A stretch of 64,000 bases of DNA, from contig JAEZDA010000037.1 of NCBI GenBank assembly GCA_023433345.1, positions 1 through 64,000 of the forward strand, given 5' to 3'. Source of the DNA: Bacteroidota bacterium. GTDB taxonomy: Bacteria; Bacteroidota; Bacteroidia; Chitinophagales; Chitinophagaceae. Every line of letters begins with the position of its first letter. Within the stretch, counting starts at the first letter, position 1. Of this stretch, positions 18,276 to 27,374 are shown piece after piece. Both the position numbers and the translations under genes were made by a program. Below the pieces are notes generated by a model. It worked only from the letters and a program-made list of their open reading frames with translations. It was not told the DNA's origin and did no database searches.

Positions 18276-18674
18276 ATGGCCAAAATGTCACAGCATCGTT
18301 TAGCTTGTATTGTTTTCGCGATCATCACGGGCGCCTTCGGCATCTTCCATTTATTCAATGCAAAAAATATGGAAAACAAGGTTCCTGATTTTGTACCCGG
18401 AGGAATCATTTGGATATACATTTCCGGGATCGCTTTCATACTTGCTTCAATAGCCATTCTTATAAATTACCATACAAAACTTGCGTGCTACCTGTTGGGA
18501 GTGATGTTATTCATCTTCGTACTGGTGGTTCATGTTCCCATCATTGTAACCGGGGAAACAGAAGAGATAAAACAGACTGCCCTCATTATGATGTTGAAGG
18601 ATGTCGGCCTCATTATGGCAGCCTTTCTTGTAGGTTATAATTCCGACAGGGCGGACACGGAGCCCAATTTATGA
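18276..18674 (+). CDS. DoxX-like membrane protein
   Basis: 132 residues with four hydrophobic segments. The pattern HLFNAKNMENKVPDFVPGGIIWIYISGIAFILASIA followed by a helix ending in VVHVPIIV resembles the DoxX-like family of small quinone- or redox-linked membrane proteins. The start is ATG 18276 or ATG 18285; I cannot decide between them. Its stop abuts the stop of the convergent SDR gene. Specific function unknown. Confidence 0.7.
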   Translation: MAKMSQHRLACIVFAIITGAFGIFHLFNAKNMENKVPDFVPGGIIWIYISGIAFILASIAILINYHTKLACYLLGVMLFIFVLVVHVPIIVTGETEEIKQTALIMMLKDVGLIMAAFLVGYNSDRADTEPNL

Positions 18675-19496
18675 TCAATCCAGGAAGAGATCTTTATAAA
18701 GCGGTTGGCCGGGTTTCACAGAATATCGTTCCAGGTCTGTGATCCCTGCCATTGCAAGCACATCTTCATCTATCAGGCACTTACCGGAGAAAACTGATGA
18801 GGGCTGGAGAAAAATAAATTCTGCAGCATCCGCAATTATCTCTGCCTTCCTGCTCATATTCATTAACGCATCGCCGCCGAGCAGGTTCTGAACAGCTGCT
18901 GTGGCTATGGTTGTTTGAGGCCACAAAGCATTTGATGCAATTTCAAAACCACGCAACTCTTCGGCAAGCCCCAGTGCTATCATCGTCATGTTATACTTAC
19001 TAATTGTATATGCAAGATGATTCCCGAACCATTTCCCGTTCAGGTTGAGAGGTGGAGATAAAGTAAGGATATGTGCGTTGGTGCCTTTCTTCAGGAAAGG
19101 AATACATTCGCGGCTCATAAGGAAGGTGCCTCTCACATTTACGTCATGCATCAGGTCGAACCGTTTTGTTGCTGTTTGTTCGGTGCGGGTGAGTGATATG
19201 GCCGATGCATTGTTTACGAGAATATCAAGGCCCCCGAAGTGCTCAACACCTTTCTTTACAGCTTCCCTGATCTCTTCTTCATTTCGAATGTCACATTTAA
19301 CTGCAAAGGCTTTGCCGCCTGCTTTTTCAATCTCCTCTGCAGCCGAGAAAATTGTGCCGCCAAGTTTGGCATTCTCTTCCACACTCTTGGCGGCAACAAT
19401 GATATTAGCCCCTTCAGAAGCCAGCTTAAGCGCGATCGCCTTACCAATGCCACGGGAGGCACCGGTTATTAAAGCCGTCTTGTTGCTGAACTTCAT
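18675..19496 (-). CDS. SDR oxidoreductase, HSDL2-like
   Basis: 273 residues of classical short-chain dehydrogenase: the NAD(P)-binding TGASRGIG at 11-18, NNAS at 95-98, catalytic Ser147, Tyr163 and Lys167 (YxxxK). The segment NAHILTLSPPLNLNGKWFGNHLAYTISKYNMTM and the long tail resemble hydroxysteroid dehydrogenase-like protein 2 and bacterial relatives. Substrate unknown. It is the last gene of a leftward group with OsmC, an ArsC-like protein and an aldo/keto reductase, 6 bases after the OsmC stop. Confidence 0.87.
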   Translation of the reverse strand: MKFSNKTALITGASRGIGKAIALKLASEGANIIVAAKSVEENAKLGGTIFSAAEEIEKAGGKAFAVKCDIRNEEEIREAVKKGVEHFGGLDILVNNASAISLTRTEQTATKRFDLMHDVNVRGTFLMSRECIPFLKKGTNAHILTLSPPLNLNGKWFGNHLAYTISKYNMTMIALGLAEELRGFEIASNALWPQTTIATAAVQNLLGGDALMNMSRKAEIIADAAEFIFLQPSSVFSGKCLIDEDVLAMAGITDLERYSVKPGQPLYKDLFLD

Positions 19497-19502
19497 AAGC
19501 TT

Positions 19503-19913
19503 TTATTTTAGACTTGCTTCGTAAGATATCTCAGCATTCAACAATTTTGAAACAGGGCAGTTATCTTTTGCTTCAATCACTGCCTTATTGAACTGCTCTT
19601 CATCAATGCCCGGAATCCTTGCTGCCACAACAAGGTGTGAATTTTTAATGGCGCCGTCTTCCAGAGTGATGTGACAGGTGGTTTCAATTTCGTCGGCCGT
19701 AAACCCCGCAGCATTGAGCACAAAGCTTAATTTCATCGAGAAGCAGCCTGCATGAGCTGCGGCTATTAACTCCTCAGGGTTGGTGCCTGTTCCGCTTTCG
19801 AACCTGCTGAGGTAGGAATATTGTGTTTGACTGAGTGTTTTACTCTGCGTAGAAAGGTGCCCTGATCCTTCTTTCCCGGTTCCTTTCCAAACTGCTGTTG
19901 CATTTCTTTTCAT
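19503..19913 (-). CDS. OsmC family peroxiredoxin-like protein
   Basis: 136 residues, the usual OsmC length. The two redox cysteines are Cys57 in AAAHAGCFSM and Cys119 in DNCPVSKLL; the motif TNPEELIAAAHAGCF is characteristic. These dimeric enzymes reduce organic hydroperoxides in the cytosol using thiol donors. It sits 4 bases after the ArsC-like gene and 6 before the SDR gene, which suggests a stress-linked operon. Confidence 0.9.
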   Translation of the reverse strand: MKRNATAVWKGTGKEGSGHLSTQSKTLSQTQYSYLSRFESGTGTNPEELIAAAHAGCFSMKLSFVLNAAGFTADEIETTCHITLEDGAIKNSHLVVAARIPGIDEEQFNKAVIEAKDNCPVSKLLNAEISYEASLK

Positions 19914-19917
19914 AAAA

Positions 19918-20274
19918 TTATTTTTTAGTTATAGACTGAATTGCATTTATCGCCTCCCGCCCAACAAACACTGTGTCATTAATTTCAAGAACAGGTCGCT
20001 TTATTAAGGTAACAACTTCACTAAGAAGTTTTAAGACGCTCTCTTCATCCTTAACACTATTCTTAATATTCTCATCCAGTTGTCTCCAGGAAGTACTGCT
20101 TTTATTCAGCAACCCGGCTAATCCAACTTCTTTAAGCCAGCATTTAATTTTCTCAACGCTTACTCCTTCCTTTCGGATATCATTAAACATATAATCAACA
20201 CCGCTTTCAGAAAGGCTTTTCATTGCGGCACGGGTTGAATCGCAGTTAGATAATCCGTAGAGCTCGGGCCTCAC
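19918..20274 (-). CDS. ArsC/Spx-like thioredoxin-fold protein
   Basis: 118 residues of the ArsC/YffB/Spx family: LYGLSNCDSTRAAMKSL with the single N-terminal Cys11, YMFNDIRKEG, the KSSTSWRQLDE block, and the cis-proline region LIKRPVLEIND. The lack of a second CxxC cysteine fits YffB-type reductases better than Spx. Whether it reduces arsenate is unproven, and no arsenic genes are nearby. The start is GTG 20274, overlapping the aldo/keto reductase stop by 4 bases (GTGA), so translation is coupled. Confidence 0.8.
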   Translation of the reverse strand: MRPELYGLSNCDSTRAAMKSLSESGVDYMFNDIRKEGVSVEKIKCWLKEVGLAGLLNKSSTSWRQLDENIKNSVKDEESVLKLLSEVVTLIKRPVLEINDTVFVGREAINAIQSITKK

Positions 20275-21254
20275 AATATAGCTGGCTTATTCATAAAAAT
20301 CTTTTCAATCTTTTCGTGTACGGCAGGCGTTAGTAAAGGCAAGGCATCAAGCGCTTTAAGATTTTCGGTCAGTTGCTGTTTCTTTGTTGCTCCAAGAATT
20401 GCTGTACTCACATTCGGATTGCTTATACACCATGCAATACTCAATGCAGCGGTACTAACACCTAATTTAGCTGCAAGTTCGCCGAGTTTCTTTACCTTTT
20501 TGATCTTGTCATCCATTATCCACCTGTCTTTAAGCCAGTCAAACCCTTCCAGTGCAAACCTGCTGCCTTTTGGTATTCCTTCGTTGTATTTGCCACTTAA
20601 CAAGCCCGACGCAAGCGGACTCCAAATGGTGGTTCCGAGTCCAACATTTTTGTAGATCTCCGAGTAGTCTGATTCAACTTTGTGCCTTTCAAATAAATTA
20701 TACTGAGGTTGCTCCATTGTAGGGCCAATAAGCCTGTCACGCTGTGCAATTCTGTGCGCCTCCATTATCTCCACTCCAGTCCACTCACTCGTTCCCCAAT
20801 ACAAGATCTTTCCCTGTTGCAGAAGATGATTCATGGCCCACACCGTTTCTTCGATCGGAGTTTCCTTGTCTGCACGATGGCAAAAATACAGATCAAGGTA
20901 ATCGAGTTGCATGCGCTGCAAGGCTTCGTTACATGCTTCCACAAGGTGCTTCCTGCTATTGCCGGTTTGATTAGGCTTGTTTGCCTTTCCTCTCCACCCG
21001 AAAAATGCTTTAGATGATATTACATAAGAAGTTCTGTCCCACTTTTTCCTTTTCAACACGCGCCCCATCATCTTCTCACTCTCTCCCTGTGCGTACACTT
21101 CGGCATTGTCGAAAAAATTGATGCCCTTATCGTATGCGAGGCCCATTAGCTCTTCCGCCATCTTATCATTTACTTGCTTACTGAAGCTCACCCAACTTCC
21201 AAATGAAAGCAGGCTTACTTTTAATCCCGAGCGGCCAAGGTTACGATATTGCAT
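20271..21254 (-). CDS. Aldo/keto reductase, Kv-beta-like
   Basis: 327 residues. The tetrad is Asp49, Tyr54 (FFDNAEVYAQGESE), Lys82 (VISSKAFF) and His126 (YLDLYFCHRAD). The N terminus MQYRNLGRSGLKVSLLSFGSWV and the MEQPQYNLFERHKVE and WSPLASGLLSGKY motifs place it in the voltage-gated potassium channel beta-subunit subgroup (AKR6-like), with NADPH binding near the end. It is an aldehyde reductase of unknown substrate, and first in a four-gene redox group. Confidence 0.88.
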   Translation of the reverse strand: MQYRNLGRSGLKVSLLSFGSWVSFSKQVNDKMAEELMGLAYDKGINFFDNAEVYAQGESEKMMGRVLKRKKWDRTSYVISSKAFFGWRGKANKPNQTGNSRKHLVEACNEALQRMQLDYLDLYFCHRADKETPIEETVWAMNHLLQQGKILYWGTSEWTGVEIMEAHRIAQRDRLIGPTMEQPQYNLFERHKVESDYSEIYKNVGLGTTIWSPLASGLLSGKYNEGIPKGSRFALEGFDWLKDRWIMDDKIKKVKKLGELAAKLGVSTAALSIAWCISNPNVSTAILGATKKQQLTENLKALDALPLLTPAVHEKIEKIFMNKPAIL

Positions 21255-21319
21255 ATCAGCAAATTTTGAACGAAGGTACGGTTTGATGCAGGAAAACAGG
21301 TTGGAGGTGCAATGGCTTT

Positions 21320-21877
21320 TTAGCCCGGGAACTTGGAAGAGGGAACAGAGATCACTCCCGTCACTTCGAGTACATGATGATTTTTGAAATCCTGGCTTGC
21401 TTCCATACCAATGCCATTGATCACCTGGGTTTTTGTTCTGATCTTTACGGGCTTGTTGGTATAGAATTCAGTGCCTGTGCGGCTCCTGTCCCAATACATT
21501 TCATCACTGTACAAGGTATCGCCTTTCTGAAAATTGATGACAACAACACTGTCGCGCAGGTAAACAATGTTTTCATCTTCACGATACTTTCCGTAACGGG
21601 CAGTTAGTTTGCTTTCTGCAATCCCCTCCTCATTATAAAATATCGCTTTAAGAGTGTTTGGAAATTCGATATAACTGTTTGTTTCCTGCACCCGAAGCAT
21701 TATGGGAGCAGTTAACACTGTTTTTACCTTGCCCCCCATTGTATAGTTAAGCGTGATTTCCCGCCCTTCCTCTACGCCCAATTTTTTTGTGGTGATGTCC
21801 TTTACCTTTCCCGGGTCATTCTCGCAGCCGGAAAAGAGGATGCTGGAAATGAGAAAAGAAAGGATGAGAATGCGCAT
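21320..21877 (-). CDS. lptC: LPS export protein LptC-like lipoprotein
   Basis: 185 residues with a lipobox FSGC after the signal peptide. The body has the LptC beta-jellyroll pattern: GREITLNYTMGGKVKTVLTAPIMLR, AESKLTARYGKYRE, VYLRDSVVVIN, GDTLYSDEMYWDR, and the C-terminal NKPVKIRTKTQVINGIGMEAS. LptC carries lipopolysaccharide between the inner-membrane ABC transporter and LptA. The ATG at 21877 lies one base after the stop of the preceding outer-membrane protein gene, so they are co-translated. Bacteroidota LptC proteins diverge from the proteobacterial form but keep this pattern. Confidence 0.85.
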   Translation of the reverse strand: MRILILSFLISSILFSGCENDPGKVKDITTKKLGVEEGREITLNYTMGGKVKTVLTAPIMLRVQETNSYIEFPNTLKAIFYNEEGIAESKLTARYGKYREDENIVYLRDSVVVINFQKGDTLYSDEMYWDRSRTGTEFYTNKPVKIRTKTQVINGIGMEASQDFKNHHVLEVTGVISVPSSKFPG

Positions 21878-21878
21878 G

Positions 21879-23198
21879 TTAATCGTATTTGCGTTTCTGG
21901 AACCAACGGGCATTCATGGAAATGCCCAGGCTGAAACGGAACACAGATTCCCTGATGCTTCCTGAAGATTTGTTTCCGCGGCTGCCAATTTCTATTGCGG
22001 TGTTGAGGAAAGAATATTCACCATAACGGATGCGGTTAAACGAAGTTAACGGGAGGCCGGCACCTAATGTAAGCCCGTACTCAGTTCTGTTTTTATCAAC
22101 CTTTACCGGGTCCGTTCCGAAAAATATACCCGCCCGGTATTTTACAAAGCTAAAATACTTCGTTGCCGGAGTACTTGGGCGCGCCGGGTAAAATTGGGCA
22201 CCAGCCTTTATGCGGTAATTGTTTTGCAAAAGATCCTTTTGTTCAAAGGCACGGTAGTTCTGCCAGCTTGTTGTTTCATAATCAGCCCCAATGGTCCAAT
22301 GACCGGCAGAATCAGAGTACGTAAAGCCTGCACCAAAGGTTAATGGAATTTCAATTTTACCACGCTCGCCGGTTTTGAAATCAACACTGTCTATGTTTAT
22401 AATTCCTCCGGAGGGAGAAGGAAAAAAAGTTTCATCAAGCGTACTGCGTTTCGCCGTAATAGATTGCGGCAGAGAGCCATAAGCACCAAGTTTCAATTTC
22501 CCTGATTGAATGTTCAGTTCATATTGTAACCCTGCAGCTAAATACAGACCACCGAAATCTACCTGGGAGGTTGAATTCGACCGGTAGTATGAAACTGTAT
22601 CATTATTAAACGAAAGTTGCGTGGAGGTATTCTTATTTCCGAAGGCATAACCGCCGGTGAGCCCGATGCTGAACCTGTTTATCCTGAAACCTGCGCTTAG
22701 TGAAGCCAGGTTCATTCCGCCTGAACCTTCATATAAAGTGCTGATGGAATCTATTCCCTGCAACCTCTTGTTTTCATTAATCTTGTAGCCTACCTGAGTC
22801 AGCGGGCGAAGACCAAGCACAACACCCAAACCCATTTTTTTAACGGCCATTTTTTTAGAACCCAAGTTGAGCCCGAGTTGAACATATGAAATATTGGTGT
22901 TGGTTGAAGTGTATTTATCGGGCGAAGTGTTGCTCTTCAGGGTGCGCAAACTGATCTCTCCGCCAATATCGAAAATGGTGCTTGAAAGGTTGCTGACAGA
23001 AGCGGGATTAATAAAATTGATACTCTGATAATCGTAATAGGCTGCTGATATTCCTCCCATTCCGCGATTTACCATATTTTCCTGCTGAACGCGGTCGCCG
23101 AGGCCATAGCGGGAGAAAGGTGAATTATCCTGCGCATTAAGGGCGGAAAAACCAAACAGAAAAAAGGAAAATAAAAGCAGGGTGTTAATGCGCTGCAT
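21879..23198 (-). CDS. Outer-membrane beta-barrel protein
   Basis: 439 residues with a signal peptide ending near LNA-QD, then DNSPFSRYGLGD, a motif I associate with a Bacteroidota family found beside coaX and lptC. The remainder alternates aromatic and polar residues in strands (IFDIGGEISLRT, SISYVQLGLNLG-type blocks), as in a FadL/OmpP1-like or porin-like barrel. The ATG 23198 overlaps the coaX end by 14 bases. Whether it moves lipid, fatty acid or another substrate is unknown. Confidence 0.75.
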   Translation of the reverse strand: MQRINTLLLFSFFLFGFSALNAQDNSPFSRYGLGDRVQQENMVNRGMGGISAAYYDYQSINFINPASVSNLSSTIFDIGGEISLRTLKSNTSPDKYTSTNTNISYVQLGLNLGSKKMAVKKMGLGVVLGLRPLTQVGYKINENKRLQGIDSISTLYEGSGGMNLASLSAGFRINRFSIGLTGGYAFGNKNTSTQLSFNNDTVSYYRSNSTSQVDFGGLYLAAGLQYELNIQSGKLKLGAYGSLPQSITAKRSTLDETFFPSPSGGIINIDSVDFKTGERGKIEIPLTFGAGFTYSDSAGHWTIGADYETTSWQNYRAFEQKDLLQNNYRIKAGAQFYPARPSTPATKYFSFVKYRAGIFFGTDPVKVDKNRTEYGLTLGAGLPLTSFNRIRYGEYSFLNTAIEIGSRGNKSSGSIRESVFRFSLGISMNARWFQKRKYD

Positions 23199-23922
23199 TG
23201 TTGAGCTCGCTAATGGCATACAATCCTTTAAATAAAAAATTAAGGTCGGCAAATATCTTCCTTTTCAACTGTGTGGCAAAATAGGCTGAATCACCCCCGG
23301 TTAAAACCACGTTAAAGTTGCCATACTTTTCGCAGTAATTTCCTATAATCCCGTCTATTTCAGCAGTCATGCCTGCCAGCACACCGCATTGAAGATTTGT
23401 AGGCGTATCATAGCCCACCAGCGGGAAATTCCATGTGGAGTGTGCCAGCGGCAACTTTGCAGTGAATTCATGCATACTGCGAAACCGCATTTTTTTCCCG
23501 GGGGAAATTGATCCCCCAAGAAACTGGTGATACTGGTTGATGAAATTATAGGTGATGCAACTGCCCAGGCCTATGATAAGATTATTCATCCCGGGAAAAT
23601 AATGAACTGCAGCCGCGGCAAGAGCCAGCCTGTCCGCACCGATTGTTTCCGGTTTCGCAACCGGCGATTGGAAATTCAGTTTCGTAGTATTCGTAAGCTT
23701 ATGAAAGGAAGTACGTTCATTTAACAAGTTTTCAATTGCACCGTCATGACTGATGACTGAAGACAGAATGGATTTTTGGGGATTATAACGGTCAAGTATA
23801 GACGAAACATCTTCCGGTGCGGTTCCATCAAGGTCAAATGACTCCGACAGATCCCCACCAATAAATATTGCAGCTTTCTGGCGGGTGTTCCCAAAATCCA
23901 GGCAAAGTGTGGTTTGAAACAT
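23185..23922 (-). CDS. coaX: Type III pantothenate kinase
   Basis: 245 residues, the family length. Hallmarks are the ASKHA-fold DFGNTRQK at 9-16, PETIGADRLALAAAA, the GLGSCITYNF segment where other members have a G-T-A-T-T-like motif, and GGSISPGKKMR. CoaX phosphorylates pantothenate in the first step of CoA synthesis, in the cytosol. The replacement at the GSCIT position is common among Bacteroidota. Its ATG overlaps the Lon-domain gene by one base. Confidence 0.93.
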   Translation of the reverse strand: MFQTTLCLDFGNTRQKAAIFIGGDLSESFDLDGTAPEDVSSILDRYNPQKSILSSVISHDGAIENLLNERTSFHKLTNTTKLNFQSPVAKPETIGADRLALAAAAVHYFPGMNNLIIGLGSCITYNFINQYHQFLGGSISPGKKMRFRSMHEFTAKLPLAHSTWNFPLVGYDTPTNLQCGVLAGMTAEIDGIIGNYCEKYGNFNVVLTGGDSAYFATQLKRKIFADLNFLFKGLYAISELNNAAH

Positions 23923-24560
23923 TATTTAAAGTTAAAGCCTCCGAGATTCTTAAAATGCCCGTTCTGCTTGATCTTCTTCTTCAGCGTTTCCATCTCATTC
24001 ATTACCGGCAATACCTTGGCTAAATGCCGCTTTAAAAATTCCTGGCGATGAAGTTCCGACTGCAATTCAAGAACAAGATATTCTTCCTCCAGCGAAAGGC
24101 CCACAAGGTGAGCCACATCATAGCTGTTGATATCTTTATCAGGCTTTTTAAAATCTTTCGACACCTGCAGTTTTTTATAAACCTGACGAACCGCTGACAG
24201 AATTAATTTCATCATTGCAAGATTGCCGGAATGCATGTCGGGAGGATAAGTAACAATTGCCCCGCTGTATAACTTCTCAGGAAGTTCCTTTATTATTTCA
24301 AGAATTTTGAACACTTCCTGTCCTTCAGTTTTAATGTCCATTGTACCATCATCATAAACCTTACTCACCTCTGTAACTTTAACGGCAGTACCCATTTCCT
24401 TCACCTCTCCGTTTATCACCGCCGGAATTCCGAATGACTTTCCGCTTTCAAAACACTCATTGATCAGTTGTTTGTAGCGTGATTCAAAAATGTGGAGGTT
24501 GAGCTTTTCACCGGGATATACTACAATACCAAGTGGGAATATGGGAATGAAGTTTGTCAT
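23922..24560 (-). CDS. Lon N-terminal (substrate-binding) domain protein
   Basis: 212 residues with the LON substrate-binding domain alone: FIPIFPLGIVVYPGEKLNLHIFESRYKQLI, an IPAVINGEVKEMG strand and a YSGAIVTYPPD strand, then a helical C terminus rich in K and E. There is no AAA or protease domain, so it is a stand-alone N-domain protein of the PUA-like fold, not the protease. The ATG 24560 is chosen because it starts the conserved domain. It heads a cluster with coaX, the outer-membrane protein and lptC. Confidence 0.82.
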   Translation of the reverse strand: MTNFIPIFPLGIVVYPGEKLNLHIFESRYKQLINECFESGKSFGIPAVINGEVKEMGTAVKVTEVSKVYDDGTMDIKTEGQEVFKILEIIKELPEKLYSGAIVTYPPDMHSGNLAMMKLILSAVRQVYKKLQVSKDFKKPDKDINSYDVAHLVGLSLEEEYLVLELQSELHRQEFLKRHLAKVLPVMNEMETLKKKIKQNGHFKNLGGFNFK

Positions 24561-24567
24561 AATTTTG
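24560..24567 (+). promoter_or_regulatory. Possible -7 element (TAATTTTG)
   Basis: An exact TAnnTTTG word, 24 bases before the GT2 gene, in the 31-base divergent gap. No clear -33 element. Confidence 0.35.
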
Positions 24568-24591
24568 AGCAAATTAATCTTAATCGATATA

Positions 24592-25371
24592 ATGATTAAA
24601 ATATCGGGGCTTGTAATTACATACAATTCGGCAAGCATTCTATCTGACTGCCTCGCAGCGATGTCCACAGTATGTGAGGAGATCGTAGTTGTCGACAGTT
24701 TTTCAAGTGATAATACCCGCGAAATTTGTTCCTCTTTTTCAAAAGTACTTTTCGTTCAGCAGGAGTGGCTTGGGTTCGGTACGCAAAAAAACTTTGGAGC
24801 TTCTTTGGCCAAACACGATCATATTCTGTCAGTTGATTCAGATGAGGTTTTATCTGAGAACCTGATCTGTGAGATAAACCGGTTAAAAGAAAAAAATGAA
24901 ATGCCACCGGTGGTGTGGTTTAACCGGCTCAATAATTATTACGGTAAGTTTTTAAAGCATGGGCTGGAGTCGCGCGATCATAAACCGCGCCTTTACAATA
25001 AGAAATTAGCGGAATGGAATAATTCGCCTGTGCATGAAAAGCTGGTCACAGAAAGGTCGTATCCAAAATATTTATTAGAAGGAGACCTGTTCCATTATAC
25101 CATTCCCAATATTTCGGAGCATTTAAAAAAGATAAATGAGTATTCCTCATTAGACGCAGGAAGACTTTTTCAGAATGAAAAAAAATTCAGTGTATTCAAA
25201 CTTTTCTTCTCCCCATTCATGGCCTTTATAAAAGCATACTTTTTAAAAAGTGGCTTCCGTGATGGCGGCACAGGTTTAATAGTTGCTTTAATGCATGCAA
25301 ACGCCCGGTTCCTTCGCTACGCAAAATTGTGGGAAAACAGGAAACTCTTATCGCCCCAAAAGGTAACATGA
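24592..25371 (+). CDS. Glycosyltransferase family 2 (WaaE/KdtX-like)
   Basis: 259 residues. A GT-A fold: ISGLVITYNSASILSDCL at the start, EEIVVVDSFSSDNTREIC, the VDSDEVL acidic site for the metal-bound nucleotide sugar, and a later DHKPRLYNKKLAEWNNSPVHEKL block typical of the lipopolysaccharide core transferases WaaE/KdtX. A hydrophobic C-terminal stretch suggests membrane association. It likely adds a sugar to lipid A-core or a related glycan. The gene overlaps the next by 4 bases (ATGA), so they are coupled. The acceptor is unknown. Confidence 0.87.
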   Translation: MIKISGLVITYNSASILSDCLAAMSTVCEEIVVVDSFSSDNTREICSSFSKVLFVQQEWLGFGTQKNFGASLAKHDHILSVDSDEVLSENLICEINRLKEKNEMPPVVWFNRLNNYYGKFLKHGLESRDHKPRLYNKKLAEWNNSPVHEKLVTERSYPKYLLEGDLFHYTIPNISEHLKKINEYSSLDAGRLFQNEKKFSVFKLFFSPFMAFIKAYFLKSGFRDGGTGLIVALMHANARFLRYAKLWENRKLLSPQKVT

Positions 25372-26429
25372 AAATTCTTGAAGTAAACTTTGCAAAAACA
25401 TGGCGTGGAGGTGAAAGGCAAACTTTCTATACTGCCGGGGGATTAATGAATCTGGGGAATGAGGTTACGATCGCGTGCTATCCATCAGGCAAATTATTTG
25501 AACATGCGAAGGAACATCATATTAAAACAGTAACGTTTTCCCGCCCCCTGCGATTCGCCTGGTGGTTAATGAAACATGGAAGCGCTTTCAACATCATTCA
25601 TTGCCAGGGAAGCAAGGAGTTGACCTGGGTTGCACTTACTAAAAGATTTCATCGTGCTAAAATTGTGTTGACGAGAAGAGTGAATTTTACTCCCAAGGGC
25701 TTGCCAACATACTTGAAATACAAACAAGCAGATAAGATCGTTGGCATAAGCCGTTCCGTACAAATCACGATTGAAAAATTCGGATTTCCCGATGTTAGTA
25801 TAATCCCGGACATTTACGTGCCAAGTAAGGCGGACCGTACAGCAATTAAGAATTTGACTGATCGCTTCGGGCTTTCCGGCAAAAAGATCATAGCAACCAC
25901 TTCAGCCTTAACAGAAGAAAAAGATCCCTTCACCATGGTGGAATGTATCGGCAAGCTTCGCCAAAAAAGAAATGATTTCCTGTTTATTCATTTCGGCGAC
26001 GGTGACCTCAGGCCTGCACTTGAAAAAAGAATAACAGAATTAGCACTGACGGATTGCTACCTTTTAGCCGGACACTACAATAACGTTGAAGGCTTATTTC
26101 CTGTATTCGATCTTTTCATGATGAGCTCCTCGCAGGAAGGTTTGGGAAGTAGTGTACTTGATGCATTTTACCATCGGATACCCGTGGTTTCAACAGATGC
26201 GGGCGGGTTGGCAGACTTGTTATCTTCAGGCCGTGGTCATTTATGCGCGGTTAAAGATGCTCAATGCCTGAGCGAAGGAGCTGACCAAACACTATCTGCT
26301 CTTGATGGAACCGAAATTAAAGCCCAGCTTGATGCTGCCTACGATCATCTCACGGCCTGCCATGAGATGGAACAGTGCTCAAAGCAGTACCAGGAACTGT
26401 TTACGTTATTATTGACTTCAAAAAGGTAG
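25368..26429 (+). CDS. Glycosyltransferase family 4
   Basis: 353 residues of GT-B fold. N terminus MKILEVNFAKTWRGGERQTFYTAGGLM, and the C-terminal nucleotide-sugar domain has ALTEEKDPFTMVECIGKL, FIHFGDGDLRPALEKRI, and SSSQEGLGSSVLDAFYHRIPVVSTDAGGLADLL with the EX7E-like site. It acts after the GT2, whose gene overlaps it by 4 bases. Likely a surface-glycan or LPS core transferase; donor unknown. Confidence 0.87.
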   Translation: MKILEVNFAKTWRGGERQTFYTAGGLMNLGNEVTIACYPSGKLFEHAKEHHIKTVTFSRPLRFAWWLMKHGSAFNIIHCQGSKELTWVALTKRFHRAKIVLTRRVNFTPKGLPTYLKYKQADKIVGISRSVQITIEKFGFPDVSIIPDIYVPSKADRTAIKNLTDRFGLSGKKIIATTSALTEEKDPFTMVECIGKLRQKRNDFLFIHFGDGDLRPALEKRITELALTDCYLLAGHYNNVEGLFPVFDLFMMSSSQEGLGSSVLDAFYHRIPVVSTDAGGLADLLSSGRGHLCAVKDAQCLSEGADQTLSALDGTEIKAQLDAAYDHLTACHEMEQCSKQYQELFTLLLTSKR

Positions 26430-26448
26430 CGGCAAAATTTAGACTTCG

Positions 26449-27219
26449 TCAACGTATCGTGGAAGAACCAATTGAAGGATCAACATAAATTTCCTGGTCG
26501 AAAAACTTTGGACGTGTTATAAAACCATTCAGCTTTTCAGACAATACGCAGTAGGAGAGCAGGTCGTCTGCACGATGGATTATAGGATCCTGTTCATTCA
26601 ACAAAACTTTTGCTCCGTTTAAAGTGATCCCGTATGCATGTGTACAGTCGTGGAAGCCCGCTTCAGAAAGATGTGAAGAGAAAGGCCTCGGGAGCATTCT
26701 ACCAACCATTTTACTGCTCCAACGGAACATTCCAAATGAGGAAAGCAGCTTATAAAATTTTTGTTTTCTTTTAAGTTTGGCAGTAACGACTTCATGCTTT
26801 AAAAACCCAAGATATACGAGATCCCAGTTTTCAGGCAACTCCGCTAAAGCTTCTTTCAAATGCTGCATATTTTCTTCAATAATCACCACATCATCTTCCA
26901 GAACAAGCACTCGTTTTAAACCCTGATGTATTATGTGCTTATAGAGATTCTTATGAGAGATAGCACAAGCAATTTCCCCCTTCATCAGATTTTGTTTCCG
27001 GCGTGAATAAGTTTGAGTGAGTTGAGGAGCATATTCACCGGCAGCTAACATGGCTTTCTCATCAATTTGTTCTTTATCCTGGCCATAAAAGAATTCAAAT
27101 GGCAGACCCCGAAGTCTTTCACTAACCCGTTCCTGCCTGTCTTTAAAACGCGGAATGGTCACTACAAAGATCTTGTCGAAATATCCAGAAAGAATTTTAG
27201 AAATATCCGGAGATAACAT
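26449..27219 (-). CDS. Glycosyltransferase family 25
   Basis: 256 residues. GT25 signatures: FDKIFVVTIPRFKDRQERV, FEFFYGQDKEQI, the KGEIACAISHKNLYKHII block with the acidic triad VLVLEDDVV, and DLVYLGF. The later HDCTHAYGITLNGAKVLL and DDLLSYCVLSE blocks also fit. Family members add galactose or glucose to LPS. The ATG 27219 is preferred; the frame extends 9 codons further only with a TTG. It is opposite in strand to its neighbours, so the cluster is not one operon. Confidence 0.85.
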   Translation of the reverse strand: MLSPDISKILSGYFDKIFVVTIPRFKDRQERVSERLRGLPFEFFYGQDKEQIDEKAMLAAGEYAPQLTQTYSRRKQNLMKGEIACAISHKNLYKHIIHQGLKRVLVLEDDVVIIEENMQHLKEALAELPENWDLVYLGFLKHEVVTAKLKRKQKFYKLLSSFGMFRWSSKMVGRMLPRPFSSHLSEAGFHDCTHAYGITLNGAKVLLNEQDPIIHRADDLLSYCVLSEKLNGFITRPKFFDQEIYVDPSIGSSTIR

Positions 27220-27374
27220 GGGCTTATTGAATATTAATTTCAGCAAAGCTATAGTTTGCTCTATTCAAGGATGAAAAAAGTTTAATGACTTATGTGAAGG
27301 CTGCTGAAATATTTTGCTGATAAACCTAAATAGGCGAGATTAGCCCACTTATTTATAAACTCCGCAATTTCACA

